Below, in pieces: positions 17,176 to 25,981 of a DNA stretch of 64,000 nucleotides. The stretch is from the NCBI RefSeq assembly GCF_041080625.1, contig NZ_CP163518.1, forward strand, positions 1,426,001-1,490,000, read 5' to 3'. Made by a program: the position numbers and the translations under genes. The DNA comes from Streptomyces sp. CG1 (GTDB taxonomy: Bacteria; Actinomycetota; Actinomycetes; Streptomycetales; Streptomycetaceae). How positions within the stretch are numbered: position 1 is the first letter of the stretch; every line of letters begins with the position of its first letter. The notes beneath the pieces were generated by a model, which searched no databases, was not told the origin of the DNA, and worked only from the letters and a program-made list of their open reading frames with translations.

Positions 17176-18113
17176 AGCAGCTCCTTGTACGTCTCGTAGT
17201 CCGCGTCGGGCTCGCCGGTGGGCCGGTAGTGGTCGGGGTAGCGGGAACCCTCGGTCCACACGGGCTCCACGCGCAGGCCCATGCGGACCTGGTCGTACGG
17301 GATGCCGCCGATCCGGGCGTGCAGGGCGAGGTCGGCGCCGTCGAGGGCGATGTGCGCGTAGACGTAGGGCACCTCGATGTCCAGGTTCCTCGCCTTGATG
17401 TTGACGATGCAGAAGGTGGTCACTGTGCCCCGAGGACCCACTTCGACCTGTTCCGCTGTGGCCACGCCACATGTGGGGCACGCACCCCTGGGCGGGACGT
17501 ACACCTTGCGGCAGGAGGGGCAGCGTTCGCCGACGGTCCGCTGTTCGGAGAGGGCCTGGATGTAGGCGGTCTGGGCGCGGCCGGGTGAGTAGGTGTAGTC
17601 GAGGCGGGCCGGGGCGACGATCCCGGTGAGCGGGTCCTCGAACTCGCCCGTGTGGCGGCCCGGTTGTCCGGGTTCTCCGTCGTACGGCTCGAAGCAGGCG
17701 ATGTCGGTGATGGCGCCCGTGCGCTCCTCGGCCCAGCGGACACGCACCCGCATGCCGGTGCGGACGGCGTCGGGGCCGGGGGCGTCGAGGGCGTGCAGCA
17801 GGGCGGTGTCGGCGCCGTCGAGCCGGACCAGGACCCAGGCGAAGGGGGTGCCGAGAGGCTGGCCGCGGCGCGGCTCGTGGTTCCACGCCCAGGTGGTGAC
17901 CGTGCCCGCGGGCGCGACCTCCACCAGGTCGCGGATCTCCTCGGCGGTGACGGGGTCGTACTCGACGGGTGGGACGAGGGTGCGCCCGTCACCGGTCTTC
18001 ACACCGAGCACGACGCGTTCGCGCAGGCCGGTGAGGAAGGCGCTCTGGACGGGACCGAGGGAGCGGGTGAAGGGGAACTCGACGACGAGGGGGGCCTGGA
18101 GGACTTCGGGCAT
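17172..18113 (-). CDS. OB-fold/zinc-ribbon (DUF35) acyl-CoA-associated protein, tandem
   Basis: The 313-residue product has two OB-fold halves. Residues about 60-150 hold one (VAPAGTVTTWAWNHEP, then GMRVRVRWAEERTG). Residues about 195-300 hold a zinc ribbon (CPSCRKVYVPPRGACPTCG) followed by a second OB fold (VGPRGTVTTFCIVNIKARN, then MGLRVEPVWTEG). DUF35 proteins bind acyl-CoA and partner with thiolase-fold enzymes. The double arrangement and the 4-base overlap with the thiolase gene suggest that one chain may serve both thiolase-fold partners. It lies 21 bases downstream of the enoyl-CoA hydratase gene. Confidence 0.85.
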   Translation of the reverse strand: MPEVLQAPLVVEFPFTRSLGPVQSAFLTGLRERVVLGVKTGDGRTLVPPVEYDPVTAEEIRDLVEVAPAGTVTTWAWNHEPRRGQPLGTPFAWVLVRLDGADTALLHALDAPGPDAVRTGMRVRVRWAEERTGAITDIACFEPYDGEPGQPGRHTGEFEDPLTGIVAPARLDYTYSPGRAQTAYIQALSEQRTVGERCPSCRKVYVPPRGACPTCGVATAEQVEVGPRGTVTTFCIVNIKARNLDIEVPYVYAHIALDGADLALHARIGGIPYDQVRMGLRVEPVWTEGSRYPDHYRPTGEPDADYETYKELL

Positions 18114-18134
18114 CTGGCGGACTCCTTCGGCGGT

Positions 18135-18935
18135 TCAGTGGCGTTTGTAGACAGGGGGCCGCTTCTCCGCGAAGGCGCGGGCGCCTTCCTTGGCGTCGGC
18201 GGTGTCGAAGACCGGCCAGCCGCGCGCGAGTTCGGCCGCGAGGCCGTCGGTCTCCGTCATCTCCGCGGTCTCGTACACCGACGCCTTGACGGCCTCGACG
18301 GCGAGCGGGCCGCAGGCGTTGATCTGCTCGGCGATCTCCAGCGCTGCGCCGAGCGCGGTGCCGTCGGGGACGACATGGCCGATCAGGCCGGTGTCCGCGG
18401 CCTCCCGGGCGCTGTACGGCCGCCCGGTGAGCAGCATTTCCAGGGCGTGGGTGCGCGGGATCTGCCGTTGCAGCCGTACGGTGGAGCCGCCGATCGGGAA
18501 CAGGCCGCGCCGGACCTCGAACAGGCCGAAGGTCGCGGACTCGCCCGCGACCCGGATGTCGGTGCCCTGGAGGATCTCGGTGCCGCCCGCGACGCAGTAC
18601 CCCTCGACGGCGGCGATCACCGGTTTGCGGGGGCGATGGTGGCGCAGCATCGCCTTCCAGTGCAGGTCGGGATCGGCCTTGAGCCGATCGCGGTAGTGCT
18701 CGCCCTGCATGCCGTTCCCGGCCAGCGCCTTCAGATCCATTCCGGCGCAGAAGGACCCGCCTGCGCCGGTGAGCACGATCGAGCGGATCTCGTCGTCGTC
18801 ATCGGCCTCGAGCCAGCCGTCGTACAGGCCGACGAGCATCGGCAGCGAGAGCGCGTTCCTGGCGTCGGGCCTGTTGAGCGTGAGCACCAGTGTGGCGCCC
18901 TCGCGCCGCACGGTGAGGTGTTCCGTCCCGCCCAT
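18135..18935 (-). CDS. enoyl-CoA hydratase/isomerase (crotonase) family protein
   Basis: The 266-residue product is a crotonase: TLNRPDARNALS near the start, the oxyanion-hole GSFCAGMDLKAL, and KPVIAAVEGYCVAGGTEI. One catalytic Glu is present at the GGTE position. The second Glu seen in true hydratases falls in LFEVRRGLFPIGG. The enzyme should hydrate or isomerise an enoyl-CoA in the catabolic route of this operon. The ATG at 18935 follows a GGGGAG-type site; the longer frame to 18995 is not family-like. It is the first gene of the leftward operon and faces the acyl-CoA synthetase across an operator-like palindrome. Confidence 0.87.
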   Translation of the reverse strand: MGGTEHLTVRREGATLVLTLNRPDARNALSLPMLVGLYDGWLEADDDDEIRSIVLTGAGGSFCAGMDLKALAGNGMQGEHYRDRLKADPDLHWKAMLRHHRPRKPVIAAVEGYCVAGGTEILQGTDIRVAGESATFGLFEVRRGLFPIGGSTVRLQRQIPRTHALEMLLTGRPYSAREAADTGLIGHVVPDGTALGAALEIAEQINACGPLAVEAVKASVYETAEMTETDGLAAELARGWPVFDTADAKEGARAFAEKRPPVYKRH

Positions 18936-19001
18936 GGGCTTGTCTCCCCTCGGTGAGAACGAGAACAGGTTGCAGTAGGCGGGGAAGCACTTCAAGGGTT
19001 T

Positions 19002-19018
19002 TCTGACAGACAGTCAGA
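19002..19018. promoter_or_regulatory. TetR-type operator-like palindrome TCTGAC-N5-GTCAGA
   Basis: The perfect 6-bp inverted repeat TCTGAC-AGACA-GTCAGA sits between the divergent enoyl-CoA hydratase (start 18935) and acyl-CoA synthetase (start 19125). The same arms with a different centre occur at 36899-36915. Spacing and symmetry are typical of TetR-family sites; the regulator is not in the window. Confidence 0.6.
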
Positions 19019-19124
19019 TTTATTGACGTGAGGCCTTCACAGTTGCGGCGCCGTTTGCTCTGATGACCGGCGAAGCGATGGTTCTCACCTTTCTTCGTCA
19101 GGGCTGCCGGGGTCAGGAGGAGCG

Positions 19125-20741
19125 GTGGAGTACAACCTTGCCGACCTGTTCGAGTCGGTCGTCGACGTGGTCCCGGACCGCGAGGCGCTCGTGTACGTCG
19201 ACCATCCCGGCACCGGCACGGAGCGCCGGCTGACGTACGCGGAGCTGGACGCGGCCGCCAACCGCGTCGCCCACCATCTCCTGGGCAGCGGGATACGGCC
19301 CGGGGAGCATCTGGGACTCCACCTGTACAACGGCGTCGAGTACCTGCAGACGGTGCTGGCCTGCCTGAAAGCGCGGATCGTTCCGGTCAACGTCAACTAC
19401 CGCTATGTCGAAGAGGAGTTGGTGTATCTCTACCGGGACGCCGATCTGGTCGCGCTGGTCTTCGACAGCGAGTTCGCGGACCGGGTGGCGGGCGCGCTGC
19501 CGCAGGCGCCGAAGCTGCGGCATCTGCTACGGGTGGGCCCGGAGGCGGTCGCGGTGCCCGGGGCGGCGGCGTTCGCCGACGCGGAGGCCGCCGGTTCGTC
19601 CGGCCGGGGCTTCCCGGCCCGGTCCGGGGACGACCAGTTCATCATCTACACGGGCGGCACGACGGGCATGCCCAAGGGTGTGATGTGGCGTCAGGAGGAC
19701 TTGTTCTTCGCCGGATTGGGCGGCGGAGCGCCCACCGGAGAACCGGTGAAGACGCCGGAGGAGCTGGCCGAGCGGGTCGCCGCCGGCGGATACGGCATCA
19801 CCTTCTTCCCCACTCCCCCGCTGATGCACGGCACCTCGACGCTGACCGCGTTCATCGGCTTCAACTTCGGCCAACGTGTCGTCGTGCACCGCAAGTTCGT
19901 CCCGGAGGAGGTGCTGCGCACCGTCGAGAAGGAGAAGGTCACCAGCATGTCGCTGGTCGGCGATGCGATGCTGCGTCCACTGATCGACGCGCTGAGCGGG
20001 CCGCTGAAGGGCACGGACTGCTCGGCCCTGTTCAGCGTTTCCTCGTCGGGCGCGATCATGTCGGAGACGGTGCGCCGGCAGTTCCGGGAGCTGGTCCCGA
20101 ACGCCATGCTGCTCAACAACTTCGGCTCCTCCGAGTCCGGCTTCAACGGTACGGCGACGGAGGACTCGGGCCCCGAGCGCGGCTTCCGCCTCAGGGTCAA
20201 CTCCCGTACCCGCGTGGTGGATCCGGCGACGCACGAGCCGGTCGCCACGGGCGAGATCGGCCGGGTCGCCCAGTGCGGTCATGTCCCGCTCGGCTACTAC
20301 AACGACCTGCGGAAAACCACCGAGACGTTCTTCGAGAAGGACGGACAGCGCTGGGTCCTGCTCGGCGACATGGCGACGGTCGACGAGGACGGCGTGGTCA
20401 CCGTGCTCGGCCGGGGCTCGCAGTGCATCAACACCGGCGGCGAGAAGGTCTACCCGGAGGAGGTCGAGCAGGCGCTCAAGGCGCATCCGGACGTGTACGA
20501 CGCGCTGGTCGCCGGGGTGCCGGACGCGACCTGGGGCAGCCATGTGGCGGCCGTGGTGCAGCTGCGCGAGGGAGCGGCGCGCCCCTCGCTCGCCGACATC
20601 CAGGGCCACTGCCGTACCCGGCTGGCGGGATACAAGATCCCCCGCCAGCTGGTGATCACGGACTCCGTCCAGCGGTCCCCGAGCGGCAAGGCCGACTACC
20701 GGTGGGCACGGGAGGTGGCGGTGGCCGCCGACCAGCGGTAG
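19125..20741 (+). CDS. acyl-CoA synthetase (ANL superfamily, AMP-forming)
   Basis: The 538-residue product has the ANL motifs in order: P-loop FIIYTGGTTGMPKGVMW (about 174-190), the aromatic/Gly motif NNFGSSESGFNG, the Asp motif VLLGDMATVDEDG, the hinge GRGSQCINTGGEKVYPEEVE and the C-terminal catalytic-Lys region PSGKADYRWA. It should activate a carboxylic acid to its CoA thioester as the entry step of the pathway encoded by the divergent operon. The start is GTG at 19125, 4 bases after AGGAGG (19115-19120). The chain-length or ring specificity cannot be read from the sequence. Confidence 0.9.
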   Translation: MEYNLADLFESVVDVVPDREALVYVDHPGTGTERRLTYAELDAAANRVAHHLLGSGIRPGEHLGLHLYNGVEYLQTVLACLKARIVPVNVNYRYVEEELVYLYRDADLVALVFDSEFADRVAGALPQAPKLRHLLRVGPEAVAVPGAAAFADAEAAGSSGRGFPARSGDDQFIIYTGGTTGMPKGVMWRQEDLFFAGLGGGAPTGEPVKTPEELAERVAAGGYGITFFPTPPLMHGTSTLTAFIGFNFGQRVVVHRKFVPEEVLRTVEKEKVTSMSLVGDAMLRPLIDALSGPLKGTDCSALFSVSSSGAIMSETVRRQFRELVPNAMLLNNFGSSESGFNGTATEDSGPERGFRLRVNSRTRVVDPATHEPVATGEIGRVAQCGHVPLGYYNDLRKTTETFFEKDGQRWVLLGDMATVDEDGVVTVLGRGSQCINTGGEKVYPEEVEQALKAHPDVYDALVAGVPDATWGSHVAAVVQLREGAARPSLADIQGHCRTRLAGYKIPRQLVITDSVQRSPSGKADYRWAREVAVAADQR

Positions 20742-20902
20742 CACCCCGGGGTGTCCCACCGCCCGCACCGCCCCGCAGGACTACTCTGTGCGCACGATCG
20801 GCGCCATCCGGCCACGCACGATGACCGCCGATCGGTCGAGTGACGCCGGTCCCGGCCTTCCGCACCGGCACCGACACCGGCCACGCACGGAAGGATCTCC
20901 GG

Positions 20903-22786
20903 GTGTCCCACCGCACGCCAGACCACCTGCCGGGGAACGCAGACGAGACGAACACCGGGCCGGGGGGAGCCGGAGGGTCTGCAACCGGGGCGTCTGGGGG
21001 ACCGGCGGAGGTCCGGGGTTGTGCCGGGCCGGGAGGGGCCGAAAGGCCTGCTGAGCCTGCTGGGCCTGCTGCAAGGGCCGGGCGGCTCGGTGGGCGTGTC
21101 TGGAGCGGGCTCGTCTTCGGGGCGCTGGGCGGACCGGGCGGCGGACACACGCGTGTCGCGCGGAGTGTGGCCGTGGGGGTCAGCGTTCTCGCCGCCGGTC
21201 TGCTTCTGGCCGCGTTGTCGCTGCCGAATCAGCCCGATCAGCTCACGCCAGTGGCATTCGTGCGGCTCCCGGGCGAGGGTGTCCTGCTCGCCGCCGTGCT
21301 GCTCGTGCTGCCGCCGCGGGCGCGGCGGACCGGGGCGGTGGCCGCCGGCGTACTGATCGGGCTGGTCGCCCTGCTCAAATGCCTCGACATCGGCTTCTAC
21401 ACGGTGCTGTACCGCCCCTTCGACCTGGTGCTGGACTGGGGCCTGCTGGGCAACGCGGCGGACTATCTGCGGGAGACCTCCGGCCGCTCCGGCGAGCTGG
21501 CCGCGCTCGCCGGTGCGCTGCTCCTCGCGGTCGCCGTCCTCCTCCTGACCACGGGAGCGACGGTCCGGCTGACCGCCCTGATGGTCCGTCACCGCGCCCG
21601 GGCCGTCCGCGTCGTCCTGGCGCTGGGCACAGTCTGGGTCACCTGCGTCGTGCTCGGCCTGCGCACCGGCGGCGCGCCGGTCGCCTCGACACTGAACGCG
21701 GACCTCCTCGGCGACCGCGCCAAGCAGGTCCGCGTCTCCCTCGCGGACGCGCGTCTCTTCCGGCGCCAGGCCGCCGTCGACGCGTTCGCCCACACCCCAC
21801 CGAACCAGTTGCTGACCGGCCTGCGCGGCAAGGATGTGCTGTTCACGTTCATCGAGAGCTACGGCCGTTCGGCGATCGAGGACCCGGCGATGGGCCCGCC
21901 GATCGACGCGGTCCTCAAGCAGAGCACCGCGACGCTCGGGGCCGCCGGATTCCGGGCCCGCAGCGGCTGGCTGCGCTCGCCGGTGACCGGTGGCGGCAGC
22001 TGGCTGGCCCACTCGACGTTCCTGTCCGGCCTGTGGATCAGCAACCAGCAGCGATTTCGCAGCCTCACCTCCAGCGACCGGACGACCCTCACCGGCTCGT
22101 TCCGCAGGAGCGGCGCCTGGCGCACGGTCGGGGTCGTGCCCGGGGTGCTGGTGACCTGGCCGGAGGGCCGCTTCTTCGGCCTGGACCACATCTACGACGG
22201 CCACCACCTGGACTACCACGGCCCGGACTTCGGCTGGTCGCAGGTGCCGGACCAGTACGCCCTGGAGACGTTCCAGCGGCGGGAGTTCGGCAAGCGGGGC
22301 CGGGGTCCGCTGATGGCGGAGATCATCCTCACCTCCAGCCACTATCCGTGGGCGCCCGTGCCCCGCATGACCGACTGGGCGGCGCTGGGCGACGGCTCGG
22401 TCTTCCAGCAGATCAGACGGGGCGGCAGGACCGAGAAGGAGGTCTGGAGCAACCCGGAGAGCGTGCGCACCGCGTACCGCACCTCCATCGAGTACTCGCT
22501 GAACAGCCTCGTCGGATTCCTGCGGCGGTACGGCAGTCCGAACACGGTCCTGGTCTTCCTGGGCGACCACCAGCCCGTACCGACCGTCACCGCGAACAGC
22601 ACCCGCACGGACGTGCCGGTCACGATCGTCGCCCACGACCCCAAGGTGCTGGACCGGATCTCCGGCTGGGGCTGGACAGAGGGCCTGAAGCCCGCCGCCG
22701 ACGCCCCCAGCTGGGGGATGGACAACTTCCGCGACCGGTTCCTGAAGGCGTTCGGACCACAGGGCACTGAGCCCCAGGGGCGCTGA
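20903..22786 (+). CDS. membrane-bound sulfatase/phosphoglycerol transferase-fold protein
   Basis: The product (627 residues from this start) has a disordered Gly/Pro/Ala-rich N-terminus and about four or five hydrophobic segments between residues ~95 and 250 (VGVSVLAAGLLLAALSL, GVLLAAVLLVLPP, GVLIGLVALLKCLDIGFY, LAALAGALLLAVAVLLL, VVLALGTVWVTCVVLGL). An extracytoplasmic alkaline-phosphatase-fold domain follows: VLFTFIESYGRSAIE, GGSWLAHSTFLSG, and later VFLGDHQPVPTV. This is the layout of LtaS/OpgB-type enzymes and polymer-modifying sulfatases. A role in cell-surface polymer modification is inferred. I prefer GTG 20903, after GGAAGGA; GTG 20840 is an in-frame alternative. Confidence 0.75.
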   Translation: MSHRTPDHLPGNADETNTGPGGAGGSATGASGGPAEVRGCAGPGGAERPAEPAGPAARAGRLGGRVWSGLVFGALGGPGGGHTRVARSVAVGVSVLAAGLLLAALSLPNQPDQLTPVAFVRLPGEGVLLAAVLLVLPPRARRTGAVAAGVLIGLVALLKCLDIGFYTVLYRPFDLVLDWGLLGNAADYLRETSGRSGELAALAGALLLAVAVLLLTTGATVRLTALMVRHRARAVRVVLALGTVWVTCVVLGLRTGGAPVASTLNADLLGDRAKQVRVSLADARLFRRQAAVDAFAHTPPNQLLTGLRGKDVLFTFIESYGRSAIEDPAMGPPIDAVLKQSTATLGAAGFRARSGWLRSPVTGGGSWLAHSTFLSGLWISNQQRFRSLTSSDRTTLTGSFRRSGAWRTVGVVPGVLVTWPEGRFFGLDHIYDGHHLDYHGPDFGWSQVPDQYALETFQRREFGKRGRGPLMAEIILTSSHYPWAPVPRMTDWAALGDGSVFQQIRRGGRTEKEVWSNPESVRTAYRTSIEYSLNSLVGFLRRYGSPNTVLVFLGDHQPVPTVTANSTRTDVPVTIVAHDPKVLDRISGWGWTEGLKPAADAPSWGMDNFRDRFLKAFGPQGTEPQGR

Positions 22787-22804
22787 ATCCACCGGTGACG
22801 CCGG

Positions 22805-23509
22805 TCATCGGTCGAGGAACTCCCGCACCAGGTCGAGGAACTCCGCCGGGCGGGACTCGTGCACCAGGTGCCCCGCATCGAGGGTCACGAGCGAGGCGCC
22901 CGGGATGAGGGCGGCGAGCTGCGCGACCTGGTCCTGCGGGAGGAGGCTGGCGGGACCACCACCGATGACCAGCGTCGGCATGGTGATCCGGTCCATGTGG
23001 TCCCACCACACTGGATCGGGCGCGTTGCGCTGTGCGTCGGTGCCCCGGATCATCGCCCAGTCGAACGGCAGCTCTCCGGCGGGGCGTTCGGCGAGCGGCC
23101 GGGGCGGGTCGAGCGGGACGGGCGCGCACACGTCCTCCAGCACCAGACGTCGTACGGCCCCGGGATGGCGCTGCGCCAGCAGGTAGGCGACGATGCCGCC
23201 CAATGAATGGCCCACGACATCGGCGCTGTCGTGGCCGAGCGCGGCCAGCAGGGCATGGATGTCGTCGCTCATCGCCTCCGCCCGGTAGTCCCCCGGCCAG
23301 TCGCTGTGTCCGTGGCCGCGCAGGTCGGGGGCGTACACCCGGCGGGGGCGCGGGGGTGCCGCGAGCCGCTCGGCGACGGCTGTCCAGTCCGCCCCGTCGG
23401 CGCCGCGGCAGTGCAGCAGCAGGACGGGCGGGGCGTCCACCGGGCCCCAGGTCCGGCAGGCCAGCCTGATGCCGTTCGCCTCGATGGTGTGCGGAGCCAC
23501 CGTGTCCAT
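22805..23509 (-). CDS. alpha/beta hydrolase
   Basis: The 234-residue product shows the alpha/beta-hydrolase pattern: VLLLHCRGADGADW (HG-type oxyanion loop, here HCRG), VYAPDLRGHGHSDWPGDY, the nucleophile elbow VVGHSLGG and the C-terminal VTLDAGHLVHESRP with the catalytic His. It is short because the cap region is small. The sequence around the elbow resembles haloperoxidase/esterase-type enzymes. It follows a second hydrolase on the same strand with a 38-bp gap, so the two are probably co-transcribed. Substrate is unknown. Confidence 0.82.
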   Translation of the reverse strand: MDTVAPHTIEANGIRLACRTWGPVDAPPVLLLHCRGADGADWTAVAERLAAPPRPRRVYAPDLRGHGHSDWPGDYRAEAMSDDIHALLAALGHDSADVVGHSLGGIVAYLLAQRHPGAVRRLVLEDVCAPVPLDPPRPLAERPAGELPFDWAMIRGTDAQRNAPDPVWWDHMDRITMPTLVIGGGPASLLPQDQVAQLAALIPGASLVTLDAGHLVHESRPAEFLDLVREFLDR

Positions 23510-23547
23510 GCCGGGCACGCCAGCCGGGCCACTCCGTCCCTGGCCGT

Positions 23548-24426
23548 CTACTCTGCCGAGGGCAGAGCGGCGTCCGCCGGCCCGTCGAGGAAGGCGAGGA
23601 CGCGCTTCCGGAACCACTCCGGGTCGTCCAGCCAGGGGTAGTGACCTGCGCCGGGCTGGACGGTGAACTCGGCCTTCGGGAAGGCCGCAGCGGTACGGCG
23701 GGCGAGGTCGGGGCACGGGCCGCCGTCGAGTTCCCCGGCGTGCACGAGGACCGGCGCGGTCAGCGCGGAGAGGGCGTTCCGGGTGGCGTCCGGTGTGAAG
23801 GCACCGTCGGCGAAGTAGCGCTCCTCCGCCTCCTCGTTGGTCTGCTCCAGTTCGGCGTCCGTGTGTGCGCGGGCGACGTCGTCCCAGCGGCCGTAGAAGA
23901 ACGGCAGGAAGACGTCGTCGAAGTCCGCCTCGCCCGCCAGCCAGGCCCGGAAGGCGGGGAACGCCTCCGCGAACCACGGCTCGTCCGCGCGCAGCCGGGC
24001 CGCGGCCAGCCGGTCCTCGCGGGTCGCCCGTATGCCCAGGGCGGACGGGTTGGGCGTGATCAGCAGGAGTCGCCGGACGTGCTGTGGATGGCGGGCCGCG
24101 TAGAGCATGGCGAGGGCGGCGCCCGCCGAGTGGGCGAGCAGATCCATGTGCTCCAGACCCATGTGTGCGCGCCATACCTCCACGTCCTCGACCATCCGGT
24201 CGCAGCGGTACGTCGCCGGGTCGGCCGGCAGCGCGGAGTCGCCGGTGCCCCGCAGGTCCAGCAGGGCCAGACGGCGGTGCGTGGCCAGCCCGCCGAGGTC
24301 GCCGAGGTAGGCGGAGGCGCGCATCGGGCCGCCGGGCAGGACGACGAGGGGCTCACCGGCACCCCGCAGGTGGTAGGTGAGCCGGGTGCCGTCGGGCGCG
24401 GTGAAGGTCGGCATGGTCGTGATCAT
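23548..24426 (-). CDS. alpha/beta hydrolase, proline iminopeptidase-like
   Basis: The product has the layout of the S33 prolyl aminopeptidase-like hydrolases: LVVLPGGPMRASAYLGDL (HGGPG-like loop, here PGGP), LALLDLRGTGDS, the elbow LLAHSAGAALAML (HSAG), a helical cap (AWLAGEADFDDVFLPFFYGRW) and the final AGHYPWLDDPEWF with the catalytic His. Three in-frame ATGs occur (24441, 24426, 24414); 24426 is taken because GCGAG precedes it at a usable distance, with modest certainty. It is the first gene of a two-gene unit with the next hydrolase. Confidence 0.8.
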   Translation of the reverse strand: MITTMPTFTAPDGTRLTYHLRGAGEPLVVLPGGPMRASAYLGDLGGLATHRRLALLDLRGTGDSALPADPATYRCDRMVEDVEVWRAHMGLEHMDLLAHSAGAALAMLYAARHPQHVRRLLLITPNPSALGIRATREDRLAAARLRADEPWFAEAFPAFRAWLAGEADFDDVFLPFFYGRWDDVARAHTDAELEQTNEEAEERYFADGAFTPDATRNALSALTAPVLVHAGELDGGPCPDLARRTAAAFPKAEFTVQPGAGHYPWLDDPEWFRKRVLAFLDGPADAALPSAE

Positions 24427-24570
24427 GTCGGCTCGCCGCACAGCGGTGCAACGTCTTTACCGGCCGAAGGGGAAGCCCCGCGCCTCCCGGGGCGATGGAC
24501 CGGGGCAGAAAGTCCGCGCAGCCCCCTTGCCTGAAGCCGCATGGCCTGAATTACTGGCCCCGAACGGATC

Positions 24571-24586
24571 GACCGAATGATCGGTC
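24571..24586. promoter_or_regulatory. PaaR/TetR-like operator GACCGA-N4-TCGGTC before paaK
   Basis: A perfect 6-bp inverted repeat GACCGA-ATGA-TCGGTC lies 37 bases upstream of the PaaK start codon. ACCGA...TCGGT sites are the general form bound by TetR-family regulators of actinobacterial phenylacetate genes. No regulator gene is adjacent. Confidence 0.55.
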
Positions 24587-24622
24587 GTCCGGAATGTGAG
24601 GACGGCGAGGGAGACGAACGCG

Positions 24623-25927
24623 ATGGCGGATGCGACGGACCTGCTCGACGCGGGCGAGCGGCTCGGCCACGAGGAGCTGCGGGAACTTCAGCTGGAGCGA
24701 CTGCGCACCTCGCTGCGGCACGCCTATGACCACGTGCCGTTCTACCGGCAGTCCTTCGACAAGGCCGGTGTCCGCCCCGAGGACTGCCGTTCCCTCACCG
24801 ATCTGGCGCTTTTCCCCTTCACGACCAAGGCCGACCTCAGGGAGAACTATCCGTACGGCATGTTCGCCGTGCCGCGCGAGCGGATCCGCCGGCTGCACGC
24901 CTCCAGCGGCACCACCGGACGCCCCACAGTGGTCGGCTATACGGACAACGACCTTTCCATGTGGGCCGACATGGTGGCGCGATCGATCCGGGCGGCCGGC
25001 GGGCGGCCCGGCGACGTCGTGCATGTGGCCTACGGCTATGGGCTGTTCACCGGTGGTCTGGGCGCCCACTATGGTGCCGAGCGCCTGGGTTGTACGGTCG
25101 TCCCGGCCTCCGGCGGTATGACGGCGCGGCAGGTGCAGCTGATCCGCGACCTGGAACCGGCCGTCATCATGGTGACCCCGTCCTACATGCTCACACTGCT
25201 GGACGAGTTCGAGCGGCAGGGCGTGGACCCGCGGGGGACCTCGCTGCGCGTGGGCGTCTTCGGGGCCGAGCCCTGGACCCAGCAGATGCGGCGCGAGATC
25301 GAGGAGCGGTTCGCGATCGACGCCGTCGACATATACGGGCTGAGCGAGGTGATCGGCCCGGGTGTGGCCCAGGAGTGCGTGGAGACCAAGGACGGGCTGA
25401 CGATCTGGGAGGACCACTTCTATCCGGAGGTGGTCGATCCGATCACGGGTGAGGTGCTGCCCGAGGGTGAGCCCGGCGAGCTGGTGTTCACCTCGCTCAC
25501 GAAGGAGGCCATGCCGATCGTCCGGTACCGCACCAGGGACCTGACCCGGCTGCTGCCCGGTACGGCGCGGGTGTTCCGGCGCATGGAGAAGATCACCGGT
25601 CGCAGTGACGACATGGTGATCCTGCGCGGGGTCAATCTGTTCCCGACCCAGATCGAGGAGATCGTGCTCCGCACGCCCGGCGTGGCGCCGCACTTCCAGC
25701 TCCGGCTGACCCGGGAGGGCCGGCTGGACCGGCTGACCGTCCGGGCCGAGGCCCGCTCTGACGCGGGCCCGGAGACGCGGGACGCGGCGGCCCGGTCGAT
25801 CGTCGCGGCCGTGAAGGACGGCATCGGGGTGTCCGTGGACGTGGAGATCGTGGAGCCGGAGACACTGGAGCGCTCGGTCGGCAAGATCCGCCGGATCGTG
25901 GACCTGCGGCAGCGGGACGCCGGGTAG
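24623..25927 (+). CDS. paaK: phenylacetate-CoA ligase
   Basis: The 434-residue product matches PaaK through its length: LRHAYDHVPFYRQSFDKAG near the start, FPFTTKADLRENYPYGMFAV, the P-loop RLHASSGTTGRPTVVGYT, VFGAEPWTQQMRREIEE, the motif DIYGLSEVIGPGVAQEC, and KITGRSDDMVILRGVNLFP with the C-terminal VGKIRRIVD lysine. It activates phenylacetate with ATP and CoA, the first step of aerobic phenylacetate catabolism. The epoxidase (paaABCDE) and ring-opening genes are not in the window, so this is a solitary copy. The ATG at 24623 is chosen over 24596 because a GGGAG site precedes it and the family starts there. Confidence 0.9.
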   Translation: MADATDLLDAGERLGHEELRELQLERLRTSLRHAYDHVPFYRQSFDKAGVRPEDCRSLTDLALFPFTTKADLRENYPYGMFAVPRERIRRLHASSGTTGRPTVVGYTDNDLSMWADMVARSIRAAGGRPGDVVHVAYGYGLFTGGLGAHYGAERLGCTVVPASGGMTARQVQLIRDLEPAVIMVTPSYMLTLLDEFERQGVDPRGTSLRVGVFGAEPWTQQMRREIEERFAIDAVDIYGLSEVIGPGVAQECVETKDGLTIWEDHFYPEVVDPITGEVLPEGEPGELVFTSLTKEAMPIVRYRTRDLTRLLPGTARVFRRMEKITGRSDDMVILRGVNLFPTQIEEIVLRTPGVAPHFQLRLTREGRLDRLTVRAEARSDAGPETRDAAARSIVAAVKDGIGVSVDVEIVEPETLERSVGKIRRIVDLRQRDAG

Positions 25928-25981
25928 GACCGCCGGCGCCCCGGCTCGGCCGCATCACCCAGCTGACCCGGCGGACGTAGG

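Noticed and set aside
14942..20741. Assignment of the acyl-CoA cluster to cholesterol or steroid degradation
   Set aside because: Gene types fit, but no steroid-ring genes (kstD, hsaC and similar) or KstR-type sites are visible; only a generic catabolic role is stated.
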